Positions 28,328-36,412 of a DNA stretch of 36,412 nt are shown one piece after another. Source of the DNA: a virus; the IMG/VR virus record IMGVR_UViG_3300033821_000024, positions 1-36,412 of that record. One strand, 5' to 3'. The notes below the pieces were generated by a model that saw only the letters and a program-made list of their open reading frames with translations, was not told where the DNA came from and did no database searches. Position numbers and translations under genes: made by a program. Every line of letters starts with the position of its first letter. Within the stretch, counting starts at the first letter, position 1.

Positions 28328-28347
28328 TTAAAGCATTGATGCTTTAA
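28328..28347. other. 20-bp palindrome in the coat leader
   Basis: TTAAAGCAT-TG-ATGCTTTAA has perfect 9-base arms. It lies just downstream of the candidate coat promoter, near where transcripts would start, and could be an operator or a 5' RNA hairpin. Confidence 0.55.
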
Positions 28348-28391
28348 AGTAGCCCCTCTTCTACAGAAAATGGTGCGTATGGATGTCGCCA

Positions 28392-28429
28392 CCGGACAAA
28401 ACAAATGACCTTTCATTTATTTTGTTCGG
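28392..28429 (+). other. Long stem-loop just before the coat ribosome site
   Basis: The 17-base arms 28392-28408 and 28413-28429 pair with one mismatch and one G-U around a CCTT loop. The right arm runs into GGAGA, the coat ribosome site, so it may protect the message or control coat translation. Confidence 0.6.
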
Positions 28430-28441
28430 AGACACACGGAT

Positions 28442-29692
28442 ATGGCCTCATCAAATTCATTTCAAACTACGCAGTACATTTTAGACGAAACCTTTGTTCG
28501 CTTCGTTAACTACCTTTCTTTTGCAAAAATTGCGAATAGAAACCTTGAAGGCGATTTCAAGGGACTCAAATACGCTACCGGTCAAACTATCAATTATCGT
28601 TTAGAAGAACGATATCTAGGCGGTTCCGGGGCTACTGCAACATCAGAAGCTCGCGTACAAGTCGTACGTCCTCTCACTATCGATCAGCAATTCAACACAA
28701 TGATCGAATTATCAGGATTTCAATTAACATTCGATCGCGCACGAGATCAGCCGTATTTAGATCAGATGTTGAATCCACGCGCTAAAACTTTAGCGAACTT
28801 AGTTGAACGATTCATCGCTAATACTAATTTCCAACAACAAACATATCAAGCGTACGGCACTCCAGGCGTTCCAGTAGATCGAGACACTGTCTTCGTAACT
28901 GATGCTTATATGACTGAGCTAGGCATTCCTGAAGACGGCAATCGTTATTTTGCGAACCCTCCAAGAATCTCCGCGCAATTATCTAATGATCTATCAAACG
29001 TATTTAACATGACTGTTAACCGCGGTGCGTTGTTAGATGGATTTGTCGGTCACTTGTCTGGTTTCGATTTCTTCAAAACCAACTTTTTAACGCGACATAC
29101 CGCAGGCGTAGGTCAGGCTGGCGGAACGCCTCCAACCGGTTATGCATTAGCAGGGACGGTAACAGGTGGCCCAGTAACAGGCGGAAGCACTATCTCCGTG
29201 ACCGGATTAGTAGCAAGCCAAGCTAACGCGTTTAATGTCGGCGATATCATTACTGTTGCCCCTGCTGCTGGCGTGTTTATGGTTAATCCTTTGACGTATC
29301 AGCCATTATCACAAACCGCGCAATTTGTTGTGACCGCTCAAGTAGCGTCTGACGGTGGTGGTAATGCAACCATTCCAATCAGTCCAACGATTGTAATTTC
29401 TGGCGCTCGTCAAAACATTTCTGCTGCGATTCCGAACGGCGCTCAGTTGTATCGTGCAAATACGCATAACGTATCTCTTGCATTCCACAATCAAGCCGTC
29501 GTGTTTGCTGCACCTCCAATCAAAGAATTGAAAGGTGGTGTTGAAGCGGTAACGTCTTACAGTGATTTATACAAAATCGCTTTGACCTATTCGCTTGGCG
29601 CAGACATTAGAAATTACCTGCAATTAGATCGTATCGACGTAATATGCGGTGTTGCAATTAACCCAGAGTTCGCCGTTCGGGTCATGTCGTAA
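28442..29692 (+). CDS. Major capsid (coat) protein, P22 gp5-like
   Basis: A 416-residue protein, close to P22 coat (430). The N-terminal arm and E-loop region ('TGQTINYRLEERYLGGSGAT') are followed by 'NTNFQQQTYQAYG'. An insertion at ~235-325 ('NAFNVGDIITVAPAAGVFMV') corresponds to the P22 telokin-like I domain. The C-terminus 'RANTHNVSLAFHNQAVVFAA' and 'RIDVICGVAINPEFAVRVM' is diagnostic for this family. It builds the T=7-type shell with the scaffold at 20963. GGAGACACACGGAT precedes ATG 28442. A terminator follows. Confidence 0.9.
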   Translation: MASSNSFQTTQYILDETFVRFVNYLSFAKIANRNLEGDFKGLKYATGQTINYRLEERYLGGSGATATSEARVQVVRPLTIDQQFNTMIELSGFQLTFDRARDQPYLDQMLNPRAKTLANLVERFIANTNFQQQTYQAYGTPGVPVDRDTVFVTDAYMTELGIPEDGNRYFANPPRISAQLSNDLSNVFNMTVNRGALLDGFVGHLSGFDFFKTNFLTRHTAGVGQAGGTPPTGYALAGTVTGGPVTGGSTISVTGLVASQANAFNVGDIITVAPAAGVFMVNPLTYQPLSQTAQFVVTAQVASDGGGNATIPISPTIVISGARQNISAAIPNGAQLYRANTHNVSLAFHNQAVVFAAPPIKELKGGVEAVTSYSDLYKIALTYSLGADIRNYLQLDRIDVICGVAINPEFAVRVMS

Positions 29693-29707
29693 AAGTTCCA
29701 ATATTAG

Positions 29708-29743
29708 GGCGGCTGTATTATCCGACAGTCGCCTGCTTTTTTT
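29708..29743 (+). terminator. Terminator after the coat gene
   Basis: GGCGGCTGT (29708-29716) pairs with ACAGTCGCC (29725-29733), with one G-U pair, and is followed by seven T residues. It could allow partial read-through so that coat is made in excess over the tail proteins. Confidence 0.8.
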
Positions 29744-29754
29744 AAGGGAATCAA

Positions 29755-29979
29755 ATGAAAAAAGAATTATCGCATGAAGGTCAATTTGAATACCTTGGCA
29801 AGTGGGTAGATAAGCATTCGTTTCGAGCTTTTGTGTACAACGAAAAAGGTGAAGAAAAGCTTGCCGATACATATAAAGAATTTGAAGACTTGACGAGTAG
29901 CGGCATTTGGTATTCGTCAAAAGATTTAACGGTCAAAGGCAGGAAGCCAAAAAATGACTCTGTACGCGCAGTCAGTTAG
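29755..29979 (+). CDS. Small protein between coat and gp4-like genes
   Basis: A 74-residue charged protein with AAGGGAATCAA before ATG 29755. 'FEYLGKWVDKHSFRAFVYNE' suggests a small beta fold; the C-terminus is lysine-rich. It overlaps the gp4-like gene by 26 bases. Position in the head block suggests a head accessory or decoration protein, but no family is recognised. Confidence 0.6.
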   Translation: MKKELSHEGQFEYLGKWVDKHSFRAFVYNEKGEEKLADTYKEFEDLTSSGIWYSSKDLTVKGRKPKNDSVRAVS

Positions 29980-30682
29980 AGATTTTGTACAAGATGCTTA
30001 TCAATTGATAAGCGCAAGCAGTCCTACTGTACCGTTGCAGGGTAATGACCTGCAAAAAGGAATTCAATTTTTAAACGAATTGATAAAGTCTTATAGTGCA
30101 AGTTCTTTGAGATTAACAATCGCAAAAAAAGTTACATTCACGGTTAACATTGGTCAGCAGTTTGTAACGTTTGGCGATCCTTCATATGTTCCGACTCCCG
30201 ATGTGGCGATCGGAAGATTATCGAATTTAGAAAATGCATGGCTAGAATTGGATGGCGTTGATTATCCGTTAATAGATGAATCACGCAATGTGTTTTTTGG
30301 GAGTTACAAATACTTTCCACAGCAAGGATTACCTCGTTTCATCATCATAACAAATGATCTTAATTTAACAACGATGCAGCTTTATCCTTCTCCATCCCAA
30401 GTTTATACGTTATTCGTGTATGGAAAGTTTGAGATGCCATATTTAACTTCAAATGACACGATGCAGGGACTGCCGCTCTATTATTATAGATTTCTTAAAT
30501 TCTCGTTAGCTCGAGATTTATCTTTCTATAAAGGCCGATCATCGGCATGGGATCAGAAGCTCGAAGCGATGTATCAAGAATTAGTTGACGAAATGGAATC
30601 TGTATCGTCGATGAATCTTGTCATTGATAGCGCTAACGAAAGCTATTTAAATGGATCATGGCGCGTAAGAGCAGGTATTTAA
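29954..30682 (+). CDS. Tail accessory factor, P22 gp4-like
   Basis: A 242-residue head-to-tail connector protein. 'DFVQDAYQLISASSPTVPLQ' and 'QKGIQFLNELIKSYSASSLR' are typical of gp4-type proteins, as are the later 'LYPSPSQVYTLFVYGK' and 'LPLYYYRFLKFSLARDL'. It is longer than P22 gp4 (166 residues), as in many relatives. It should bind the portal ring after packaging and form the tail adaptor. It overlaps the preceding small gene and is followed immediately by the gp10-like gene. Confidence 0.8.
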   Translation: MTLYAQSVRDFVQDAYQLISASSPTVPLQGNDLQKGIQFLNELIKSYSASSLRLTIAKKVTFTVNIGQQFVTFGDPSYVPTPDVAIGRLSNLENAWLELDGVDYPLIDESRNVFFGSYKYFPQQGLPRFIIITNDLNLTTMQLYPSPSQVYTLFVYGKFEMPYLTSNDTMQGLPLYYYRFLKFSLARDLSFYKGRSSAWDQKLEAMYQELVDEMESVSSMNLVIDSANESYLNGSWRVRAGI

Positions 30683-30683
30683 C

Positions 30684-32375
30684 ATGGCGCTATCTAATAA
30701 TGACGGGCAATTTAAAATAGAAAATTTGCCGATTGTTGGCGCGTACAATAAGCAAAGATTCCCGCAATGGTGCCCGGAAGATACAGCCAATTTCTACATT
30801 GTCAAAGGAGAAGATACAAAAAAGCCTTACGCTATGTATCCTACGCTCGGCCGAGCGCATGTTAATTATAATGGCATAAATCAGCTAGTTTTCGGCGCTG
30901 AACCTCGTGGAATTTTCAAAAGCATTAATTATTTGTACGTTGTTGAAGGTAGCACGATATATCAATTCGACAATCAATATAATCGAAAAGTGATTACGGG
31001 CTTAGGAACAAATTCAGGCATTTTATATTTTACATTTCTTGTCGTAAATTCACTTATTTTCACTGTCTTCGTCGATCAACAACACATTTATATTTATCAA
31101 GAAGGAACGCCTGCTCTTCAACTTGTAACTGATCCTCTCGCGCCTGGCAACTACGTTGATACGATCACTGGAAAGCCAACATTACCCGGCTATATTGCAT
31201 CGTTTGGCAATCGTATTGTCGTGTCAGTATTGAATAGCTCGCAATTTATTTTGTCTGCAATTAATTTGCAAGGTAAAGGAGCAGCAAATCCAGTGGGTTA
31301 TAATTTTGATCCTGCAAAATGTTTTACAAATTTCACAACGGATCAGGTTTTTGCGACAGAAGATGGAATTATTCGACAAATGGGAGTTCTAAATAATACG
31401 CTCTACATCTTCACTGATTATATAACGGGCGTATGGTCTAATATTCCAGCTGTCTTTTCAGGAACCGGAGCTACATTTCCGTGGAAAAAAAATACTACGT
31501 ACAACTGGAACTTTGGAATAGCTAACTCATCATCTCTCGATATTGACTTCGGGATCATGGTTTTTTTAGCTAGAAATAGTGATGGATTGTTAGAATTCCG
31601 AATGAGCAATGGTGGACAGCCAGAAAAGATTAGCGATAAATCGATCGATACACTCCTGCAAAACTACACCAATGCACTGAGCGGCGACAATCCGTTTCTC
31701 GTCCAAAATTCGAATGGTTTTCTGTACCAGTACGAAAACACTATTTTTTATCGCATGTCTGGCGGGGAATATTATGGATATGGACTGCTAGATCAAGAGC
31801 AAACGGCAGATTCAATCGAATATAGCTTTGAGTCGAAAGAATGGCATCGCGTAATCGAACAGAATGGCGAAAGAAATCGAGTTCAAAATCACGTGTATTT
31901 TAACTACATGCATCTTGTGACGGTTACAGGAGACAGCACCGTTTATAACATGTCTGGGCAATATTATTCAAATGAAATTCGAAACCCGGATCAACCTAAC
32001 AATCAAGACCAGACCGCTTATTTAATACAACCGTTTCGCTATGAAAGAACCACGCCAATTTTATATCAACAAGATTATTCAGAGTTTGAAACTGAATACG
32101 TTCAGATTGATTTTGTTTTTGGAAATAATGATCTTAACAATCCTGATTTTACTCCGAGTATTGAATTGTTTTGGTCTGATGATGGTGGCATATCATTTAA
32201 TTCGGCTGATCATCGCGAATTTTCCCCGACCGGATTATATAGCTGGCGCATGCGCTGGTATCAGCTAGGTTGCTCGCGTAATCGTGTTTATAAACTTGTT
32301 TGCGTTAGTTCCGTTCCGATCGTAGTGCTCGGTGGCTGCATGAATATGCGCAGATCAAGCGGAGGTGCTAATTAA
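30684..32375 (+). CDS. Packaged-DNA stabilisation protein, P22 gp10-like
   Basis: A 563-residue beta-rich protein. P22 gp10 is 472 residues. 'FPQWCPEDTANFYIVKGED', 'TLGRAHVNYNGINQLVFG' and 'PRGIFKSINYLYVVEGSTIY' are hallmark patterns of the family, which forms the tail nozzle with beta-propeller-like repeats. The C-terminal 'SIELFWSDDGGISFNSADHR' also fits. It starts one base after the gp4-like stop and overlaps the next gene in a TAATG. Confidence 0.85.
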   Translation: MALSNNDGQFKIENLPIVGAYNKQRFPQWCPEDTANFYIVKGEDTKKPYAMYPTLGRAHVNYNGINQLVFGAEPRGIFKSINYLYVVEGSTIYQFDNQYNRKVITGLGTNSGILYFTFLVVNSLIFTVFVDQQHIYIYQEGTPALQLVTDPLAPGNYVDTITGKPTLPGYIASFGNRIVVSVLNSSQFILSAINLQGKGAANPVGYNFDPAKCFTNFTTDQVFATEDGIIRQMGVLNNTLYIFTDYITGVWSNIPAVFSGTGATFPWKKNTTYNWNFGIANSSSLDIDFGIMVFLARNSDGLLEFRMSNGGQPEKISDKSIDTLLQNYTNALSGDNPFLVQNSNGFLYQYENTIFYRMSGGEYYGYGLLDQEQTADSIEYSFESKEWHRVIEQNGERNRVQNHVYFNYMHLVTVTGDSTVYNMSGQYYSNEIRNPDQPNNQDQTAYLIQPFRYERTTPILYQQDYSEFETEYVQIDFVFGNNDLNNPDFTPSIELFWSDDGGISFNSADHREFSPTGLYSWRMRWYQLGCSRNRVYKLVCVSSVPIVVLGGCMNMRRSSGGAN

Positions 32376-32764
32376 TGCTGAATTTTAACAATTTAGATTT
32401 TCTTGATCCTCCTGACGTCGATCAAACACAATTTGGTTCGGATATGAAAAGGTGGCTTTCAAATATCGTCGATATTTGTAATGCAAATTTTACTATCTTG
32501 AGTGCAGTTTCAAGTTTTCTTGAAAATTTAATCGCTACGGCTGGCGTGAACGTTGGCGGGACTGGAGTTGCGTACAACATTCCTGTTATAGGATTAACTC
32601 CGTCTGGATTTGTGACGGTCGACTTGATTAGCACGACAAACCCAGGGACTTTCAATGTTGTTTCAGTCGTTCCGAATTCTAGCTTTTTCACAGTTACTTT
32701 TAATGCAGACCCGGGCGCCATGTCAGTTATGACATACCAAGCATTTATTACAAATCCACAATAA
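32375..32764 (+). CDS. Protein in the tail-needle position, 129 aa
   Basis: A 129-residue protein in TAATG overlap with the gp10-like gene. Residues ~22-55 form a helix ('MKRWLSNIVDICNANFTIL'), and ~60-129 a beta-rich domain ending 'MTYQAFITNPQ'. In P22 the next gene encodes the needle gp26 (233 residues, trimeric coiled coil with a knob). A short helix plus beta knob could be a reduced needle or plug, or a fibre-like protein. Only position and layout support this. Confidence 0.5.
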   Translation: MLNFNNLDFLDPPDVDQTQFGSDMKRWLSNIVDICNANFTILSAVSSFLENLIATAGVNVGGTGVAYNIPVIGLTPSGFVTVDLISTTNPGTFNVVSVVPNSSFFTVTFNADPGAMSVMTYQAFITNPQ

Positions 32765-32774
32765 GGATATTGCG

Positions 32775-33383
32775 ATGTCAAATCCATTCGATATGATTTC
32801 ATCTTTTTTCAGCCCAGAAAAGGGTTATGAAGCTGCGGAAAATGCAGCTAAGCAAGGATGGCAAGAAGCTCAAGGATTCCAAAAGCCATATCTTGAAAAA
32901 GGATTAGAACAATATCCTTTATTGCAAAAATATATTCAGCAATTAAGCAATCCTCAGCAGATGCAAAATGAATGGGCGCAAGGTTATCAATCATCTCCTT
33001 ACGCTCAACGAATGCTGGATATGAATAAAGGCCAAGGATTGGATGCCGCCAGCGCCATGGGTCTGATGGGAAGTAGCGGAGCATTGCAAAACATTCAACA
33101 AGTAGCTGGTGATATTACATCTAAAGATCGTCAGCAATATTTGAATGATCTAATGCAGAAATATATGTCTGGTATCGGTTTGAGTTCTGGCATTTACAAT
33201 ACTGGTGCAGGTACCGCAGGAAATCTTGGAAATCAAGCGATGTTGCACGGTCAAGATATGGCTGGTCTTGAGTATGGTAAAACAAATGCTCCGGGCGATT
33301 TATATGGAAAAATAGTAGGTATGATCATGGGTGGCGCTACTGGCGGAATGGGCGGTGGCGGCGGTGGTTTTAAATTTGGGTAA
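32775..33383 (+). CDS. Ejection (DNA-transfer) protein, small
   Basis: A 202-residue, Gln/Gly/Ala-rich helical protein with AAGGATATTGCG before ATG 32775. 'GWQEAQGFQKPYLEKGLEQY' and 'QMQNEWAQGYQSSPYAQRML' resemble phage internal virion proteins of the P22 gp7/gp14 kind. The C-terminus is a long glycine/methionine-rich tail. It would be carried in the head and injected with the DNA to help form a channel across the envelope. First of three consecutive ejection-type genes. Confidence 0.65.
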   Translation: MSNPFDMISSFFSPEKGYEAAENAAKQGWQEAQGFQKPYLEKGLEQYPLLQKYIQQLSNPQQMQNEWAQGYQSSPYAQRMLDMNKGQGLDAASAMGLMGSSGALQNIQQVAGDITSKDRQQYLNDLMQKYMSGIGLSSGIYNTGAGTAGNLGNQAMLHGQDMAGLEYGKTNAPGDLYGKIVGMIMGGATGGMGGGGGGFKFG

Positions 33384-33400
33384 GGATAGGAAGTTAAATT

Positions 33401-34525
33401 ATGCCTTTGATTGATAGAATTCCCATGCCTGGATTGCCGGGTGAATCTTTTGAGAGCGGAGCAAAAACCGGCAGTTCGATTATAAATGCAATAATAGCGA
33501 GACAGCAAAATCAGAAAAAAATCGAACAACAGGGATTAGCTGATCAACAATTAGATAAATACAGAATGGGGTCTCTTGGAATCCAGCAACAAGGGTTAGG
33601 GATGAGAAAAGAATTGCAACCTATGCAATTAGAACTATTGAAATCAAAAATAGAAGATTTAAAAAGAGGCGGAAAAGGTGGCGCTGGAGTAGGGCAAAAA
33701 GAAGAAATGTTTTTTCAAGATTTAGTCAGACGAGACAATCCTAATTTACCAACAGATAAAATATACGAAGCAGCAAATGCATTAAGACAAGGTAAAACAG
33801 AATTAAGTGACGGGACAAAATTAAATCCTATGTCCCCAGCAACTCAATCGTCATTCGACAGATTAACAAAAGGATCTTCTTACTCTGGTGCTATTGTTCC
33901 TATCATTAAAGCCAATCAATCAGAAGCTGAATTGTCAACTATCATGAATATGGCTAATAAAGATTTTGAACCATATGCCACAACTTACGCCGGATACTCT
34001 TCTGATCAGATAATGGATTCGTTTAAAACCGATGATGCATCACAAAAAAGATTGGGAAATTTTATAGCTTCTCAAGCTGCTCAATATGAAGCGTCACAAA
34101 TTAGAAATAGAATAGCGGGTGGAGAGCCGGGAATTTCTGCAACGAATGAATTAATGGGTAAATCAGGACAAATAATAAAAACAATGTTCCCAAGATTATC
34201 CTCAACTGCAAGAATTCAAGCAACAAAAAGATTAGATGAGTACTTAAAAGAAGGGTTAAAAGCTAGAAAATCGGTAGGAGTTGGCGCTTCTAATGCTACA
34301 ACATTACCTAGGAAAACAAAAAAACTTCCTCTGTCTCATTTTAATACTGAAAAAGATATCGAAAGCGCAGAACCAGATGTTGAGCCAGGATCAACAGGTG
34401 AAGGTCAAGATCAATCAAGTGATACTGTCACGGTAATTTTAGGTGGTAAAGAACATCAAATCAGAAGAGACAGATTAGATGATGCAAAAATGAAATATCC
34501 TGAACTGCGAGTTAAAGGCGAATAA
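33401..34525 (+). CDS. Ejection protein, P22 gp20-position
   Basis: A 374-residue protein with AAGGATAGGAAGTTAAATT before ATG 33401. The first ~95 residues are Gln-rich helical repeats ('IARQQNQKKIEQQGLADQQL'). The middle is helical and the last ~60 residues are acidic and disordered, ending in a small strand-helix part. Size and place suit P22 gp20 (471 residues), an injected protein. Family identity is inferred from order, not from a diagnostic motif. Confidence 0.55.
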   Translation: MPLIDRIPMPGLPGESFESGAKTGSSIINAIIARQQNQKKIEQQGLADQQLDKYRMGSLGIQQQGLGMRKELQPMQLELLKSKIEDLKRGGKGGAGVGQKEEMFFQDLVRRDNPNLPTDKIYEAANALRQGKTELSDGTKLNPMSPATQSSFDRLTKGSSYSGAIVPIIKANQSEAELSTIMNMANKDFEPYATTYAGYSSDQIMDSFKTDDASQKRLGNFIASQAAQYEASQIRNRIAGGEPGISATNELMGKSGQIIKTMFPRLSSTARIQATKRLDEYLKEGLKARKSVGVGASNATTLPRKTKKLPLSHFNTEKDIESAEPDVEPGSTGEGQDQSSDTVTVILGGKEHQIRRDRLDDAKMKYPELRVKGE

Positions 34526-34527
34526 CT

Positions 34528-36412
34528 ATGCAAAATTATGACTTATCAGAATTTTCTAAACCTAAAAATGATGCAGATTATGATTTGTCAGAATTTTCCA
34601 AGCCAAGTACAAAAAATTCGCCTAAAAAAAATGATGAACTACATTTTGCTCCAATTTTTGAAGACCCGATAACAAGCGCTAAGAATCAAGTTAGTGGTAT
34701 GGATTTAATAAAATCTGGATTAATCGGAGCTGCAAAGGGCGGACAAAACATAAATGAAAGCGGATATAAATTAGCAAGTGCAGTAAAACAATTATTTGGC
34801 GGTGAACCAATTAAGTCGCCAGTCGGTAAAGAAAATTTGGATATTCATAAAATTTTTGGAGGCAGAGAAGACCCTGGATTTCTTGAAAATATGATTGAAT
34901 CAGTTTCGCAATATTCTCCACAATTAGCTTCTGGAGCAATGAGTATCCCAGCTGAAATAGGATTAGGCGCAATATATGGAGCGAGTCAGTCTCCTGATGA
35001 AATGATAAAGGGTGGATTAATTGGCGGCGGATTATCTGGCGCTACTGGATTAATCAATAAACTACTCGGCACAGAAATGAGTCCGATGAAAAAAGGATTA
35101 GCGAGAGCAGCAGCCGGAGCAATTCCTGGCTATATGATGGGTGGATTAAAGGGAGCTGCTACCGGAGCGGGTTTAGGTTTTTCACTTCCATCAATTGCTA
35201 AAAAATTAGGAATTGGTTCTAAAGAACACTTAGGTGAAGAACTGGTAAATAAAATACAACCACAAGAAGCAAGAGAAAGAATGTTAGCCGGTAAACGATT
35301 AGGAACTCCTTTAACTCCGGGTGAAGCTTCGGCTCGACCTGATATAATCGCTCAAGAAGCTGGAATTGGAAAAGTCGGGGAAGCAGCGGCAGAAAGAGTG
35401 AGACTCGGACAAGAAAGGATAAATAAACAAAAAAAAGCTATCGATAAACTATATGCAACGATAAGCCCTTCCGATGGAATCGGTTCGTTTGAGACTAGGA
35501 AAGCAATCAGAGATAAAATAAAAACAATGGAAAAAGAAAGAGAAGAGGCAGCATCTCCATTTTATAAAAAAGCGCACGAACAAACAGTTGATCCAGATTT
35601 AATCACAGCGTTAAGAAAAGAAGATAAAAATATTGCAAATGCAATTGATGCGGCAATGTCTGACCCTAAATATCAAAAAAAAGGCGAGTTGCTTGATGTC
35701 CCATCAAACAGTATAAAAGTACTTGATTATGCAAAACGAAAATTAGATCGACAAATAGAAGCAAATATGCCTAGCCTTACTAGTAAAGGCGACCTTGATG
35801 CTGTCAGAATATTGACCGACTCAAAAAACAGATTGCTAGATGAAATATCTTCATTTAGTCCTGATTACAAAACGGCGCGATCTATTCATGAAAAAATGTC
35901 ATTCCCGATAGATGAAGTAAAAAATAGTCAATCGGGTAGAATAGCCGCTTTAAAAAATGTTGACCTTAAACAAGTGCCAAAAAAAATATTTGATCCATCC
36001 GAGACTGATTTAAAGCAATTAACAAAAATCCGAGATAATGTTAGAAGCCAGAATCCACAAGCTTGGGATACCATCGTCAGAAATGAGATGGAAAGATTAA
36101 TGACCTCTGGAAAAAACAGAGGAATAACAGGAAGAAGTTTTTTTGATACTGTTTTATCTAATGATAGACGATTCAATCAATTTGAAACCGCTTTAGAACA
36201 TAATCCAAAAGCTCTTGGTCAATTGCGTGACATGAAAAAAGCTTGGGAACATTTAATAAATCTTGAAACCCCTAGAACTGCATCAGGATTTTCTAAAACG
36301 AGCATGGACAAAGCAAGATCAGACATACAAGCTTTAAAAGATGCATGGAATGAAACAGTAGGCACAAAAAATCAGATTGAAGTTTTGAATTATTTGTATA
36401 GCGAAAAATGGG
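34528..36412 (+). CDS. Large ejection protein, P22 gp16-position (5' part; continues at 2-292)
   Basis: Runs from ATG 34528, two bases after the previous stop, off the window end; with the segment 2-292 the full protein is about 680 residues (P22 gp16 is 609). The N-terminus has a near-perfect internal repeat, YDLSEFSKPKN and YDLSEFSKPST, a short motif found at the start of many phage ejection proteins. Residues ~120-230 are Gly/Ala/Ile-rich with several membrane-insertable helices. The rest is long charged helices. It would be injected and form or line the DNA channel in the inner membrane. Confidence 0.75.
   Translation, partial: MQNYDLSEFSKPKNDADYDLSEFSKPSTKNSPKKNDELHFAPIFEDPITSAKNQVSGMDLIKSGLIGAAKGGQNINESGYKLASAVKQLFGGEPIKSPVGKENLDIHKIFGGREDPGFLENMIESVSQYSPQLASGAMSIPAEIGLGAIYGASQSPDEMIKGGLIGGGLSGATGLINKLLGTEMSPMKKGLARAAAGAIPGYMMGGLKGAATGAGLGFSLPSIAKKLGIGSKEHLGEELVNKIQPQEARERMLAGKRLGTPLTPGEASARPDIIAQEAGIGKVGEAAAERVRLGQERINKQKKAIDKLYATISPSDGIGSFETRKAIRDKIKTMEKEREEAASPFYKKAHEQTVDPDLITALRKEDKNIANAIDAAMSDPKYQKKGELLDVPSNSIKVLDYAKRKLDRQIEANMPSLTSKGDLDAVRILTDSKNRLLDEISSFSPDYKTARSIHEKMSFPIDEVKNSQSGRIAALKNVDLKQVPKKIFDPSETDLKQLTKIRDNVRSQNPQAWDTIVRNEMERLMTSGKNRGITGRSFFDTVLSNDRRFNQFETALEHNPKALGQLRDMKKAWEHLINLETPRTASGFSKTSMDKARSDIQALKDAWNETVGTKNQIEVLNYLYSEKW
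36279..36412. repeat. Terminal overlap, right copy (equals 1-134)
   Basis: Right-hand copy of the 134-base overlap, lying inside the ejection-protein gene. It carries A at 36405 where the left copy has T at 127. Removing one copy gives a unit of 36,278 bp with an unbroken gene across the junction. Confidence 0.95.

Noticed and set aside
1-36412. tRNA or rRNA genes
   Set aside because: No cloverleaf-type sequence or rRNA-like stretch was noticed by eye. A covariance-model scan was not possible here.

Overview
The window looks like one complete, AT-rich, tailed-phage genome of the P22-like podovirus type, opened at an arbitrary point. The first 134 bases recur at the end (36279-36412) with one substitution, so the unit is a circle or terminally redundant molecule of about 36,278 bp, and the ejection-protein gene that starts at 34528 continues through the join to 292. 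The virion genes follow P22 order: portal, scaffold, coat, gp4-like, gp10-like, needle-position protein, three ejection proteins, then tail fibre and tailspike. This tail type, together with Sec-type signal peptides and ordinary Shine-Dalgarno sites, suggests a Gram-negative, probably proteobacterial, low-GC host. The host cannot be named from the sequence.

Layout. (1) 1-6322, plus: end of the last ejection protein, a tail fibre, a small beta-rich virion protein and a tailspike with three repeated beta-helix modules. (2) 6430-9382, minus: an early operon with an SSB-like protein, a putative annealing recombinase, small unknown proteins, a small phage protein followed by a hexanucleotide-repeat ORF, and a ribbon-helix-helix regulator. 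Two promoters here share an operator-like sequence. (3) 9485-12371, plus: a 27-codon leader ORF ending inside a hairpin, a lambda O-like replication protein containing an iteron-type origin, HNH protein, P-like helicase loader, a parS-like 16-mer, RusA resolvase, terminator and GH24 endolysin. (4) 12372-13715, minus: five small early-type genes, several with a repeated leader sequence. (5) 13861-24999, plus: small terminase, an unknown gene, two virion-like paralogues sharing the tailspike N-terminal module, two strong hairpins, large terminase, portal, scaffold, and a chain of very small, mostly overlapping genes ending in a second small-protein plus hexanucleotide-repeat pair. (6) 25043-27892, minus: small membrane proteins and an accessory gene for a secreted, probable permuted NlpC/P60-type enzyme under its own promoter. 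(7) 28030-36412, plus: a Cro/CI-type regulator, then coat and the rest of the head/tail genes.

The most unusual item is a repeated two-gene arrangement at 8627-9111 (minus) and 24482-24999 (plus). In each, a protein of about 86 residues, both apparently from one loose phage family, is followed at once by an ORF made almost wholly of near-identical hexamers in which mainly one base varies, giving an alternating constant/variable dipeptide. Locus 1 encodes Ser-(Arg/Trp/Gly) and locus 2 Gly-(Tyr/Asp). The first sits under a promoter-operator that it shares with a ribbon-helix-helix gene; the second is joined by an ATGA stop-start overlap. No integrase, partition gene, tRNA or CRISPR array was seen. 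All calls are by eye; no searches were run.
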